DNA of 64,000 nucleotides from JAUCQB01 sp964586235 (GCA_964586235.1 CAZPIO010000011.1:32493-96492), one strand, 5' to 3'; numbered from the stretch's first letter, positions 8,939 through 17,279 are shown. A program made the numbers and translations. Notes: a model not told the origin generated them from the sequence alone.

Positions 8939-9802
8939 ATGCGTAAGCGAGAACGACCAGCCGAGCTGCCCCGAGAAGTCATCTGCCTGACCACCTACTC
9001 GCAGCTCGACCTGTACCTGGCCAAGTTCTCGGCGGGTGAACTGGGCCTGGTGCTTCTGCTCGGGCGGCACGGTACGGGAAAGAGCGAGGGCGTGAAGCGG
9101 GCCCTGGGCATGTCTTCATCGGCCGACGCCAAGGACGCCGCAACGGGCCAAGAGGTACTCTACGTCGAGGGGCATATGCAGCCCTACGGGCTGTATCGGC
9201 ACTTGTGGGAACACCGCAACCGGCCGGTTGTGCTGGACGACCTGGACAAGCTGTACGCCGATGCCGATTGCGTGCGCCTTCTCAAGCCGCTCTGCAACAC
9301 GGAGCGAACCAAGCGAATCACGTGGCTCAGTAATCTCACGATGAATACACGCGAGATACCGGCGTCGTTTGCGACCACCGCCCACGTCATCCTGATCGCC
9401 AACGAGTGGCGTACAGTGAACCCGAACGTCCGTGCTTTGGAGGACCGGGCGATCATCCTGCATTTCGATCCATCGAACCACGAAGTGCATCGCAGGGTGG
9501 GCGAGTGGTTTCAGGACCGGGAAGTGTACGAGTTCATCGCGCGAGTCATACCGTACGTCAAGGCGCTCTCCATGCGGCACTACTGCAAGGGGTCACAGCT
9601 ACGACGCGCCGGCCTTTCCGATTGGCGCAACAGCTTGCTTCAGATGATTCTTCCCGATCCACATCTGGCCTGCCTGGTGGCCTTGCAGTACGAGTCGACC
9701 CTGAGCTCAGAGCAGGAGAGAATCGATCGCTTCATCGTGGCGACCGGGTACTCCAGGGCCACGTACTTCCGAATGAAAGCCCGCCTGGTCAGGACGTGTT
9801 GA
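8939..9802 (+). CDS. P-loop ATPase of the recombinase cassette
   Basis: An AAA-like ATPase of about 287 residues. Walker A GRHGTGKSEG lies at about 42-51, Walker B is VVLDDLDKLY, and a sensor-like segment reads AHVILIANEWR. The RAI segment in RALEDRAIILHFDPSN resembles the arginine/sensor region of MoxR or CobS-type proteins. The C-terminal region contains a helix-turn-helix-like TGYSRATYFRMKARL. An in-frame ATG at 8849 would add 30 unremarkable residues; neither start has a good ribosome site. It closes the plus-strand cassette and converges on the CBASS operon. Its role could be DNA remodelling for transposition or replication, but that is inference. Confidence 0.7.
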   Translation: MRKRERPAELPREVICLTTYSQLDLYLAKFSAGELGLVLLLGRHGTGKSEGVKRALGMSSSADAKDAATGQEVLYVEGHMQPYGLYRHLWEHRNRPVVLDDLDKLYADADCVRLLKPLCNTERTKRITWLSNLTMNTREIPASFATTAHVILIANEWRTVNPNVRALEDRAIILHFDPSNHEVHRRVGEWFQDREVYEFIARVIPYVKALSMRHYCKGSQLRRAGLSDWRNSLLQMILPDPHLACLVALQYESTLSSEQERIDRFIVATGYSRATYFRMKARLVRTC

Positions 9803-9943
9803 CAAGAAAATGCCACGTCGTGCGGTGGCGGTTTGGCCCCATGATCGAGGGCCGAAGCGCCGTTGCCTCGCTGCAAGGCGCAGAAGACCTGTAGCCTTAC
9901 CGAGGCCGTGACATGCAGCAGCCATAAGCAGCGACGTACACCG

Positions 9944-10843
9944 TTAGCCATACGCAGGGAAGTAGTCACCAAACACAAGCCGCCACTTGTCAAACGCGGG
10001 CGCAGTCTTGCCTTGGGCATCGAGCTGCTCGGCCGACACAGCGCGGCTGTACGCAGACTCAAGGCGGCTTATCACATCAGTCAAGGTACTTGATGTGAGA
10101 TAGCCGCCGATGTTGCCGCCGTAGCCCGCTGGGTCCGGGAGAGTGTACCGAACACCCGTGCGGAGCGTGTCAAAGACATACCGAGCGCCTGACCACAAGT
10201 TCGAGATCTGAACATTCTGGAGTGAGGCCAGTACCAGCGTCTCGAGATGGAATGACCTCAGAAGGTCGCCGTGTATCTTATTCCAACCCTTCACCATCTT
10301 TATGAGAGGCACCAAGTTCCCTCCGTGCGCGGCATTGGCGTCGCTCCACATGCTTATGTGACGGTTGGGATCGGTCGACAGCCATTTTCTGGCCGCGGAG
10401 TCTGGAATGAGGTAGCCTCCGCCGCTTCGATAGAACCCCGGAACGACATCTACCTGAAAGTCAGTGAAGGTGATTGTCACTGCCTGCCCGCTGCGGCTGA
10501 TGCGAGGCGACAGCGGATAAGTAGCCTTGAGGACCCTCTTGACGCGATCGAGCAGTAGCGCCTGTCCGCTCTCGCTGTAATACGAGGGATCGACGACCAC
10601 GAAGATGTCGACATCGGCCTCTTTCAACGGCGCAATCATCGTGTTCCGTTTGTAGGAGCCGGTCAGAAATGAATCGAGGACCTTCAGTTCGACCTCGATC
10701 GCCTCGCGGACATTCGTCTGCCGCATCGATACCGTTGCCGCCTGGAGGTCGGAGATCTCCAGATTCTCTCGTAGCTTTTGAAAGCCTTGCGCGATCGTCC
10801 TTGGCATTGTCTCCTCAATCGTCTCTGAAACGGCGGCGGTCAT
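9944..10843 (-). CDS. Second nucleotidyltransferase of the CBASS operon (SMODS/CD-NTase-like)
   Basis: A 299-residue polymerase-beta-type nucleotidyltransferase. The GS motif is at 62-63 (FLTGSYKRNTM), the first two metal-binding acids are D77 and D79 (EADVDIFVVVD) and the third is D132 (FQVDVVPGF). These spacings fit active CD-NTases or SMODS nucleotidyltransferases. ATG at 10843 overlaps the stop of the effector gene as ATGA, so translation is probably coupled. CBASS operons normally carry one cyclase. This second enzyme may make another nucleotide, may modify a partner as toxin-like nucleotidyltransferases do, or may be a partly independent module. Confidence 0.8.
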   Translation of the reverse strand: MTAAVSETIEETMPRTIAQGFQKLRENLEISDLQAATVSMRQTNVREAIEVELKVLDSFLTGSYKRNTMIAPLKEADVDIFVVVDPSYYSESGQALLLDRVKRVLKATYPLSPRISRSGQAVTITFTDFQVDVVPGFYRSGGGYLIPDSAARKWLSTDPNRHISMWSDANAAHGGNLVPLIKMVKGWNKIHGDLLRSFHLETLVLASLQNVQISNLWSGARYVFDTLRTGVRYTLPDPAGYGGNIGGYLTSSTLTDVISRLESAYSRAVSAEQLDAQGKTAPAFDKWRLVFGDYFPAYG

Positions 10844-11742
10844 AGACCTGGTTCGACTATCTGCGGTGCTGGCAGTCCCGTGCGGTGCTGTGCCCATAAC
10901 GTATTCAGGTCTTGCTCTCTCCGCCTCCACACCCACATTGGAATCGCCGGGGCGGAGTTGCGGGCTAGTTGGTACTCGTGGAGCAGCCGGATTACCTCTT
11001 TGTGATCCACCCGTGCCTTGTCTTTGAGTAGTGCTGCACAGGAATCATCAGTGCTTGCGGCAGCTTTCGCGAAGCGGTGGAATGCGATCACGAACCTAAT
11101 CAGGCCGAGCGAAAAGAGCAGGACGAGCGCTGCGGTGACTCCTTGGGCAATCGCAGTGTGCGTCGATGGTGTCACGGAAGTATTAAGAGTCCAAAGCAGT
11201 GTGATGATTGCCACGATCAGAGTGAGAACCACTGCCGCTGAGCACCACCAGATCATGGAAACGCAGAGGTGCTTGCTGTACCAGGCGGACTCCATCAGGT
11301 TCTCAAGCGCCCGATGCGTGCCAGGTGGCTCATGGCTTGCGAAGTACGCGGTGGAGTGTTTTTCGTTCTGCGACCGCAAGCATCGTTTTCTCGCGGCACC
11401 TGGACAGGCGGCCACAACATCGGCCAGTCGGCGCTCTGGCAGGGCCCATCCCATGAAGTCATAGTCTTCGACCTTGCGCTTCAGCCACTGGGCCGGTCCC
11501 CTGATCGCGTCCGACCTGAATTGGAACACTTCGGCCATTACGGCGACTGCAGCGAGAAGATACGGGGAGCCGTTCCAGTGGCAGACGATACCGATGAGAC
11601 CTGCCACGAAGCCTACGAGCTTGGTAATCAGCGATGCTCCCCACCACCACTTCGCGGTGTCCTCCAGGCAATGTGAAAGAGTGAGGGGGTCGTGCTTCCC
11701 CGGAAGTGGTGCGGCGGTGGTCACATCATCTCGTGCGGTCAT
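10840..11742 (-). CDS. Four-TM CBASS effector (S-4TM type)
   Basis: A 300-residue membrane protein with two hydrophobic pairs: about 33-55 (GASLITKLVGFVAGLIGIV) and 59-75, then about 155-185 (WCSAAVVLTLIVAIITLLW) and 200-220. The ~80-residue loop between the pairs and the C-terminal helical tail are polar. Two TM pairs and a position beside a CD-NTase and E2-like gene match the S-4TM effectors of CBASS. Such effectors are thought to permeabilise the inner membrane when the cyclic nucleotide binds. The gene overlaps the E2-like gene upstream and the second nucleotidyltransferase downstream by four bases each (ATGA). Confidence 0.8.
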   Translation of the reverse strand: MTARDDVTTAAPLPGKHDPLTLSHCLEDTAKWWWGASLITKLVGFVAGLIGIVCHWNGSPYLLAAVAVMAEVFQFRSDAIRGPAQWLKRKVEDYDFMGWALPERRLADVVAACPGAARKRCLRSQNEKHSTAYFASHEPPGTHRALENLMESAWYSKHLCVSMIWWCSAAVVLTLIVAIITLLWTLNTSVTPSTHTAIAQGVTAALVLLFSLGLIRFVIAFHRFAKAAASTDDSCAALLKDKARVDHKEVIRLLHEYQLARNSAPAIPMWVWRRREQDLNTLWAQHRTGLPAPQIVEPGL

Positions 11743-12188
11743 GCAGCAAATCCTCTCAAATCAGGAGTTTCGCCTTTCTTCATGCGGATGCCTCCGCCCA
11801 TCCACGTTCCGGTAGCAAGCCACATCTCGTAAAAGAACAACCATTCGACGGCCCACGGCACGATGGTTCGCGCCAGCAGCATGCCGACGTCGAACTCTTC
11901 TCCGTTGGGCCAGTAAAGGCACAGCCTTCCGTCGCTGTAACGGTGTACGTCGTGGTACTGCTCACGTGGCACCCCCAGTGCGGGGGTGACGACCCTCACG
12001 ATCGGGTGCTTGGGGAGGCGGTACTCGATACCGAGGGTGTACGTCTGACTCACGGCCGTGGGCACGAGGGCGCCGGTCCAGTACAACACACCTCCCCGGC
12101 GGACGTAGCTCTGGGACAGGGGCCAGAGCCTGTCTAGCCACAGGCGTTGAACAGTGAGACTGATGGGCTTCGCCTTAGTCGTGAGCAT
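11739..12188 (-). CDS. E2-like conjugation protein of CBASS (type II-short)
   Basis: A 149-residue protein with features of CBASS E2 proteins. A strand region ends in GIEYRLPKHPIVRVVTPAL, then comes the presumed active-site Cys90 in HRYSDGRLCLYWP, and a signature C-terminal block VPWAVEWLFFYEMWLATG. In CBASS with only an E2 (no E1 or JAB partner), this protein conjugates the CD-NTase to targets or to other CD-NTases and raises its activity. No E1 or JAB gene is present nearby, so type II-short fits. ATG 12188 overlaps the end of the cyclase gene; a start 13 codons earlier is possible. Confidence 0.78.
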   Translation of the reverse strand: MLTTKAKPISLTVQRLWLDRLWPLSQSYVRRGGVLYWTGALVPTAVSQTYTLGIEYRLPKHPIVRVVTPALGVPREQYHDVHRYSDGRLCLYWPNGEEFDVGMLLARTIVPWAVEWLFFYEMWLATGTWMGGGIRMKKGETPDLRGFAA

Positions 12189-13305
12189 CGCCGAAGAACC
12201 TGTGGCTGGCCACGGGGATTCCCGCACCAGTCGTGAGCAATCCCGTCGTGGGGGTAACCGACAGCTTGCCGCCGACGCGCGCGGTCAGCACGTCGGCACC
12301 CAGCACGTGGTACGCTCGTTCGACGGGGCCGCGTCCGAATGAGTTAGCCAGCACCGTCTTTACCTTGTGCAGTCCACGCTCCGCCAGGGCCGCGTCGAAG
12401 TCGGCCTCGAGCGTGTCCATCCACTCGTAGAACACTCTGCGCTTCCGGGGGTCTTCGTTCCAGCCGCCTGCAAAATTCTCGATGCGATTCACGGGGTTCT
12501 CGACCCAGTATATGCCGTCGCGAACTTGGATGTGATCGCGCATGGTCCTGACGATCTTCTCCATCGCGTCGAGGAGGTCAGACTCGTTCTCGTACGCCTT
12601 GGCCGCAAGTGTCGTGATGATGATGGACGACGGCTTCAGGTCTTCATCCTCAAACTCGCACCGCAGGTCCCGATGGCGCTTGCAGAGCTGGACCGCTCTT
12701 TGCAGGGGAGTCTTCATATCCCAGTCGGGCACGTTCTCGACGTTGGCCTTGTTCGCGAGGATCAACAAACGTTCACGCTCGACCCTCATTCGTTCCTTGA
12801 ACCACTCTGCGAATGCGATGGGATTGCTCGGAAGCCACCGGAACAACTCTTTGTCCGTGATGAGGATGCCGTCGGGCAGACGAGTTGTGTCGGGTATGCA
12901 CGGCAGAACGTCCATTCGGAAGTCGTCGTCGAACTTCAACGTCCAGCACGTACGACACTCTTCGATGATGCGCCGATAAGTGGGATGCGCCTTGAGCCGG
13001 TCGCCTACCAGCGCCTTGAGTTCTCGCTGCGTGATGTGTTCCTTGCGGATCTGAAGCCAGCAGACCAAGTCGATGTCACAGTAATCTTCGTCGGTCAGTG
13101 GTCTGATCACAGTTCCCAGGCGGAATGATCCCTGGGGATAGATTCGTGGCAGGTAAGGCCGCAGTGGGGAATCATCTGCGTCCAGCCACTTGCCGACGTC
13201 TTCGTATTCGGCGATTGCCTTGCGCCGGAGCTCCGGAGAGATGTCCAGGGCGATGGCGGTGTGTCGCAGGAACTCACCGAATGGGTGTTGTACCTCCGAA
13301 AGCAT
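12175..13305 (-). CDS. CD-NTase (cGAS/DncV-like nucleotide cyclase) of CBASS
   Basis: A 376-residue cyclic-nucleotide synthase. The nucleotidyltransferase core has GS at 59-60 (YPQGSFRLGTVIRP), metal-binding D77 and D79 in CDIDLVC, and D132 in FRMDVLP. The rest is a helical OAS-like C-terminal domain. A strong GGAGG eight bases before ATG 13305 decides the start against an in-frame upstream ATG at 13347. In CBASS this enzyme senses infection and makes the second messenger that activates the effector. Which nucleotide is made cannot be read from sequence. A candidate CapH operator lies 66 bases upstream. Confidence 0.88.
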   Translation of the reverse strand: MLSEVQHPFGEFLRHTAIALDISPELRRKAIAEYEDVGKWLDADDSPLRPYLPRIYPQGSFRLGTVIRPLTDEDYCDIDLVCWLQIRKEHITQRELKALVGDRLKAHPTYRRIIEECRTCWTLKFDDDFRMDVLPCIPDTTRLPDGILITDKELFRWLPSNPIAFAEWFKERMRVERERLLILANKANVENVPDWDMKTPLQRAVQLCKRHRDLRCEFEDEDLKPSSIIITTLAAKAYENESDLLDAMEKIVRTMRDHIQVRDGIYWVENPVNRIENFAGGWNEDPRKRRVFYEWMDTLEADFDAALAERGLHKVKTVLANSFGRGPVERAYHVLGADVLTARVGGKLSVTPTTGLLTTGAGIPVASHRFFGDAHD

Positions 13306-13370
13306 AACAGCATCCTCCGTGACGTCGCGCCAACCTTCACGACTCACTCAATTAGTCCGTTACTGAGCAA

Positions 13371-13397
13371 TGTTGATGTTGCATTCCAACATCAACA
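13371..13397. promoter_or_regulatory. Perfect 27-bp dyad, candidate CapH operator for the CBASS operon
   Basis: TGTTGATGTTG (13371-13381) and CAACATCAACA (13387-13397) are perfect inverted repeats around CATTC. The site sits in the 110-base gap between capP and the CD-NTase gene. A related site with the same geometry lies before capH. A helix-turn-helix dimer would fit 11-bp arms with 5-bp spacing. Confidence 0.7.
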
Positions 13398-13415
13398 TGG
13401 TCGGCAAAAAAAACC

Positions 13416-14156
13416 TCAAAACAACCGGCTCTGGCCAATGAACTCGTCATGGTTCCGGTACAGCTTCTTCGACCCCTCCGGGATGTACAGCAACTCAAGT
13501 CGCTGAAGACGAACTGTCAGGTTCGAGATTGTCACCTGTGCCTCGTCCGCCAACTTGTAGAGCGCCGGCCAAGTCGTCAGATCGTAGCGGCGGGTGGCTT
13601 CCCGCATCAGCCACTCCGGCATGAGGAGGGACGATTGGTATCGGTCGACCGCGCTCCGCACTTCCGGGGCGTCCTCCCCCGAAGTGAGTTGCTTGTGGAT
13701 TTTCCGGAACCGCTCATCGCTCAGAGCCCTGTTCAACACCTCGACCATCAAGTCCGACTTCCGCGAATGCCGATTGACGGAACAAGCCCTGATCCCGAAG
13801 CCTTCGAAGGTCGGATGTCCCAGGCTGCCGCGGTCGATATCAATGTCCCAGTGGCCTGCCTCGTGGCCAATGGTACTGCGTTCGATGCCCGGCTTCTGCT
13901 GGAACAGCTCGAGATGTTTCTCGTTCAGAACGATCTTCCGCTTCTCCGCGACGAGGCCGCCCAGGATTTGTTCTCCGGGGTGCTCGTCGATTTCGTCCCA
14001 GTCGAAACTCAACCCCAAGACCTGCTCGACGATCTTTTCAACGGGTACCGGGAGTGACACTATCGTGCCCGTCTTCGCCTCGTACTCCCGGATCCGCGCG
14101 GCGGTCACCTCATCGATGGTCTTGGTTCGCATGTACCCGTGAGGCGCGCCGCTCAT
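13416..14156 (-). CDS. capP: CapP-like ImmA/IrrE metallopeptidase
   Basis: A 246-residue protein with the zinc motif HEAGH at 98-102, preceded by a segment (LVAEKRKIVLNEKH) typical of ImmA/IrrE-family proteases. The C-terminal half holds a helix-turn-helix-like region (YDLTTWPALYKLADEAQVTISNLTVRLQRL). The start ATG overlaps the stop of the XRE gene as ATGA. In CBASS with CapH-CapP regulation, the protease cleaves the repressor in response to DNA damage and releases the operon. The gene order here, XRE then protease then CD-NTase, matches that arrangement. Confidence 0.82.
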   Translation of the reverse strand: MSGAPHGYMRTKTIDEVTAARIREYEAKTGTIVSLPVPVEKIVEQVLGLSFDWDEIDEHPGEQILGGLVAEKRKIVLNEKHLELFQQKPGIERSTIGHEAGHWDIDIDRGSLGHPTFEGFGIRACSVNRHSRKSDLMVEVLNRALSDERFRKIHKQLTSGEDAPEVRSAVDRYQSSLLMPEWLMREATRRYDLTTWPALYKLADEAQVTISNLTVRLQRLELLYIPEGSKKLYRNHDEFIGQSRLF

Positions 14157-14476
14157 TTGTCGAGGTCCCTCAGCATCCGGTTCAAGGTCTCATCGTCGAG
14201 CGACGCCATTTTTCGAAAAGCATCGGGGTTCTGGATGACCCGTTGCTTGATCGCATCGGGAATCCTTTTGGCGAGAAGCAACAGCTCGTCGACATCGGCC
14301 CCTAGCGCCTCGGCCAACTTCTTGATCGTGTCCTCCCGGGGGAACTGGTCCTGCGCAAGCTTGTCGTTCTCGATCTTGCTCAAGTACGTGAAGTTGATCC
14401 CGACCGTGTCAGCAAGTTCTCGCTGGGTCAGGTTCTTCGCAGCACGCAGGGCCTGAATCTTCTCGCCGAAGGTCAT
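14153..14476 (-). CDS. capH: CapH-like XRE-family repressor
   Basis: A 107-residue protein with an N-terminal Cro/cI-type helix-turn-helix (KIQALRAAKNLTQRELADT, then INFTYLSKIEND, about residues 7-40). The C-terminal segment (AIKQRVIQNPDAFRKMASL) probably carries the dimer interface and cleavage site. ATG 14476 follows AGAGG; an in-frame GTG two codons upstream is an alternative. A dyad related to the one before the CD-NTase gene lies about 56-82 bases upstream, which suggests autorepression. Confidence 0.82.
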   Translation of the reverse strand: MTFGEKIQALRAAKNLTQRELADTVGINFTYLSKIENDKLAQDQFPREDTIKKLAEALGADVDELLLLAKRIPDAIKQRVIQNPDAFRKMASLDDETLNRMLRDLDK

Positions 14477-14531
14477 CTGCACCTCTCGACCACGCCATGA
14501 GAGTCCCGCACCAATGATTTCATTCTATCAG

Positions 14532-14558
14532 ACTTGATGTTGGGATTCAAGTGCAACT
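14532..14558. promoter_or_regulatory. Second candidate CapH operator, upstream of capH
   Basis: ACTTGATGTTG (14532-14542), GGATT, CAAGTGCAACT (14548-14558). It shares the nine bases TTGATGTTG and the CAA...CAAC pattern, with identical 11-5-11 spacing, with the perfect dyad at 13371-13397. It is degenerate as a palindrome but conserved as a site. Confidence 0.6.
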
Positions 14559-15041
14559 CCGGCCGTCTGAGGGCCACTGGGCCAATGTACACCTATCATA
14601 TTGCAGAATAGATAGTTATGGCTGACACTCGGGAAGGAGCGGCAGGCCTACAGGTCTTGGTAAGACGAGAGGGAGGCCGTTGTAGGCCCCAGAAACCTCT
14701 GCAACATAAATCCGCTTATCGGGACGAGCGACCCCTGATCGGCGTTAACCTTCGCAACGTAGACGCGTCTATGGGACCCATGCCCCCAAGGCTTCTCCGT
14801 CGGGGAGCCATCAGTCTCGATGTCGGAATCTCCCGACGGCCGTGCCACCTACATCCACTTTCCCGAAAAACACCCGCCTGCCCAAAGTGGTGGACAGTCT
14901 GTGTGACCGGTCTTCAGAGGGCATTCTGGCTCGGGAAAGGCAATTTTCCAGGAAACCTTTCCGCCACTTGACTGATAGCGGCGGCTGTTGATGGCTGCCG
15001 GTCAACTCAATCAGGCCGCGCAAGCGGAAGGAGCATCAGAA
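14559..15041. other. 483-base region between capH and the DUF1444-like gene
   Basis: Divergent intergenic region. Open frames on both strands (for example plus 14618-14971) have no family features, no good ribosome site and low-quality composition. It may hold promoters for both flanking genes or a decayed gene. Nothing else could be supported. Confidence 0.35.
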
Positions 15042-15959
15042 ATGCAGAGGAACGAGAAGCTGTTCATGGAACAGATTGCATCGAGAATCCGAGATGGGCA
15101 TCCAGATTGGGAAATGAGTCCCCATGGTTTTGGTTTCCAGATTCGAATTGCCGGTCACGGCGATTGCGGCATGTATCTGGGTAACCTGTTCAGGAGGATT
15201 CAATGCCAGCCAGATCGGGAGCAGGTGCTGATAGATGATTTTCTCAAGGAATTCGAGAAAGCCGTGGGAGGAAGGAAAGAGGCTAGCTTTGAGGGTATTC
15301 GGCCCAACCTTTTCCTCGCCGTTCGGTCAGCGGATATGGAAGATAACGTCGGCAATCAGACAGAGCTTGCATTCCGCCATCAGATCACGCCCGATCTGGC
15401 CATCTACTGGGCAATCGATCAGGGGAGGACCATCCACCATATCTCCAAGGCCATGTTCCAGACGTGGGGTATCGACGCAGATGAAGTCACACGCATCGCA
15501 TATGAAAACACCGTGGCGGAAGAAATGGGTTCGTCGATCGAATCGATCGCAGATGTGGGTGCGGTTGTACGGTCCCGAGGCAGGTTTGAAAGCGTGGGGC
15601 ATCTGCTCTACAGGCCAAACCTTTTGCAGAGTCTGATCGCAGAACACGTTCCTTCGTTGAAGGATCAGCCACTGCTGCTCGCCGTCCCCATGCCTTGGAC
15701 AATCACCCTCGCAAGGCTGAAGGCCCCCGGCCTTATCCTCAGCACCTTGGAGGCTACGATGGCGAGATGCGGGCAGATTCTGTCGCCGAGTACTTACATC
15801 CTCGACGGTGATCAAGTCACTGGAAAAGTCATTGCCAGCACGACAACCGGCATTAAGGCCATACCCTTGAGCGTTTACGGGCTTGGCAATGGCGGCACGA
15901 AATCGAAGGTGCATCTTCACGACAAACCAGGAAGACAGCCTGAATTGTCCACGAATTAG
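15042..15959 (+). CDS. DUF1444-like (YtpQ-type) protein
   Basis: A 305-residue soluble protein. The pattern fits YtpQ/DUF1444: an N-terminal region with PNLFLAVRSADM, a central AFRHQITPDLAIYWAIDQG and a C-terminal half with LLLAVPMPWTITLA. The function of the family is unknown. ATG 15042 follows GGAAGGAG by eight bases, which excludes the in-frame ATG at 14988. It is a single gene on the plus strand, divergent from capH. Confidence 0.6.
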   Translation: MQRNEKLFMEQIASRIRDGHPDWEMSPHGFGFQIRIAGHGDCGMYLGNLFRRIQCQPDREQVLIDDFLKEFEKAVGGRKEASFEGIRPNLFLAVRSADMEDNVGNQTELAFRHQITPDLAIYWAIDQGRTIHHISKAMFQTWGIDADEVTRIAYENTVAEEMGSSIESIADVGAVVRSRGRFESVGHLLYRPNLLQSLIAEHVPSLKDQPLLLAVPMPWTITLARLKAPGLILSTLEATMARCGQILSPSTYILDGDQVTGKVIASTTTGIKAIPLSVYGLGNGGTKSKVHLHDKPGRQPELSTN

Positions 15960-16024
15960 GATTTATGCGGCGAGGAAGTCCTGGCGCCTGGCGAGGTCTT
16001 GTCTTGGACTGGCCCGCCAGGTGC

Positions 16025-16261
16025 TCAGATGTCCCACCGTGTGTTCGGACAACTCATCACCACCCCCAACACCGCCCGGCGGACTGCCGGGTGAGTGCGG
16101 ATCAGGCGGGCGATGGTGGCCGCGAGGTCTTCATCGACTCGCAAGTCACTCGGTGGCTCCTCCGTCTCCGCATCGGATGGCCGTAACGGACTCTCGGCGA
16201 TATCCTCCAGGTCAAGTTCTGAGAAAGAGCCCCATGTTTCAGCTTCAGTCATCGTCATCAC
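16025..16261 (-). CDS. Small acidic hypothetical protein coupled to the RadC-like gene
   Basis: A 78-residue protein starting at GTG, which overlaps the RadC-like stop as GTGA. It is acidic in its first half (ELDLEDIAES, DAETEEPPSDL) and has a C-terminal helix VDEDLAATIARLIRTHPAVRRAV. No family was recognised. The coupling to radC and the helix with regular spacing make a real gene likely. Confidence 0.5.
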   Translation of the reverse strand: MMTMTEAETWGSFSELDLEDIAESPLRPSDAETEEPPSDLRVDEDLAATIARLIRTHPAVRRAVLGVVMSCPNTRWDI

Positions 16262-16818
16262 CCCCGGTCCTCGGCTGCAATTGGACCAATTGACCTGCTG
16301 GCCGTTTCCGACAACCAGCGCGGCCGCTCTTCGTTGGCCCAGCTCCAGAAACGCCCATCCTGGCCAATGATCACATGGTCCAGAAGCTCGATCCCAACGA
16401 TCCGGCAGGCCTTCTCGAGTTGTTCCATCGTGGCGATCTCGTCCATGCTCGGCGTCGGGATACCGGACAGGTGGTGGTGGACGACTACGATCCGGGTGGC
16501 CATGGTCAGGAAGGCTGTCCGCAGGATTTCACGCGGGTGCATGGATACGATGTCTGACGTTCCGACGAAGACAGTGCGCCGATCAATGAGCCGGTTACGC
16601 GTGTCCAGACAGCCGACGCACAGCGTCTCCCGGTCGCGCCGGGCCAGATCGGCAAACAGCCGGGCAACGGTAGCGGGACTGGTAACCACCGGCAGCGGCT
16701 CCTCACGCAGCCGCCGGATACACATGTCGAGTTCGGTGCACGGTTGTGCAGGATGAGTTGTTTCGATTTGAATCCCCTCCGTGGGTTGGTGCCCACGTGT
16801 GGCTGGGCACCAACACAA
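16258..16818 (-). CDS. radC: RadC-like JAB/MPN-domain protein
   Basis: About 186 residues with the RadC-type JAMM signature HHHLSGIPTPSMDE (114-127 from this start). The usual pattern is HxHPSG.P.PSxxD; here the last ligand position holds Glu127 while an Asp sits one place earlier (126), so metal binding may be altered. RadC-like proteins are common on plasmids and integrative elements; the role in DNA repair is doubtful. The start is uncertain: the window-preferred ATG overlaps the hairpin at 16785-16814, and an internal ATG 31 codons later (MCIRRLREE) is possible. Confidence 0.75.
   Translation of the reverse strand: MCWCPATRGHQPTEGIQIETTHPAQPCTELDMCIRRLREEPLPVVTSPATVARLFADLARRDRETLCVGCLDTRNRLIDRRTVFVGTSDIVSMHPREILRTAFLTMATRIVVVHHHLSGIPTPSMDEIATMEQLEKACRIVGIELLDHVIIGQDGRFWSWANEERPRWLSETASRSIGPIAAEDRG
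16785..16814. repeat. Inverted repeat at the 5' end of the RadC-like gene
   Basis: GTTGGTGCCCA (16785-16795) and TGGGCACCAAC (16804-16814) form a perfect 11-bp dyad with an 8-base loop. It lies just after the small membrane-protein gene and covers the first codons of the longest RadC reading frame. It could be a hairpin limiting readthrough or an operator; no T tract follows on the minus strand. Confidence 0.5.
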
Positions 16819-16824
16819 ACCTCA

Positions 16825-17109
16825 TCACCGCCTCCGCCAGTCGCGATACCGCCCCGGCCGGCACTGCCAGCACGGCGGCTCTTCTGGTTCGTCATACCGA
16901 CGCCGAACCGGTCGATCTGATCTCAGCAGAAAAACCAGAGCCAGCACGACCGCGATCGTGGTGCCAGTGAGGTAACGCTCCGACACCCGACCCGCCATCT
17001 CAGGCACACCCAGGTGCGTCAGCCAGCGAACGACCTCGTAGATGCTTGCCAATACCAACACGGCCCCCACAACCGCCAACACCAGCAGCTTCCTCAGCAA
17101 CGTCGTCAT
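16825..17109 (-). CDS. Small two-TM membrane protein (LTGTT motif), copy 1
   Basis: A 94-residue protein with two predicted membrane helices (LLVLAVVGAVLVLASIYEVV and TTIAVVLALVFLL) separated by a polar loop ending in ERYLTGTTIAV. The C-terminus is Arg-rich with CWQC. ATG 17109 follows GGGAGG, which excludes the 26 extra residues of the longest frame. A shorter protein at 37851-38057 has the same layout and the motif FLTGTTLAV, so the two are probably paralogues. Function unknown. Confidence 0.65.
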   Translation of the reverse strand: MTTLLRKLLVLAVVGAVLVLASIYEVVRWLTHLGVPEMAGRVSERYLTGTTIAVVLALVFLLRSDRPVRRRYDEPEEPPCWQCRPGRYRDWRRR

Positions 17110-17279
17110 CGGACACCTCCCTTCTCGTCGCCACCCATCCAGCATAGCGCGGACAGGTGAGGGGCGCAAGGGGGGCTGCCAATTCATGGAGACAGGGTTT
17201 CCACCGGGCAGATAGGCGTTATCATGCCCCTGGGGCCGGGTCGCAGCCGGCTTGAACCGTTGTACGGGAGTGGTCCGCG

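Noticed and set aside
14618..14971. Plus-strand ORF between capH and the DUF1444-like gene
   Set aside because: No ribosome site, no family features, and disordered Arg/Pro/Cys-rich composition.
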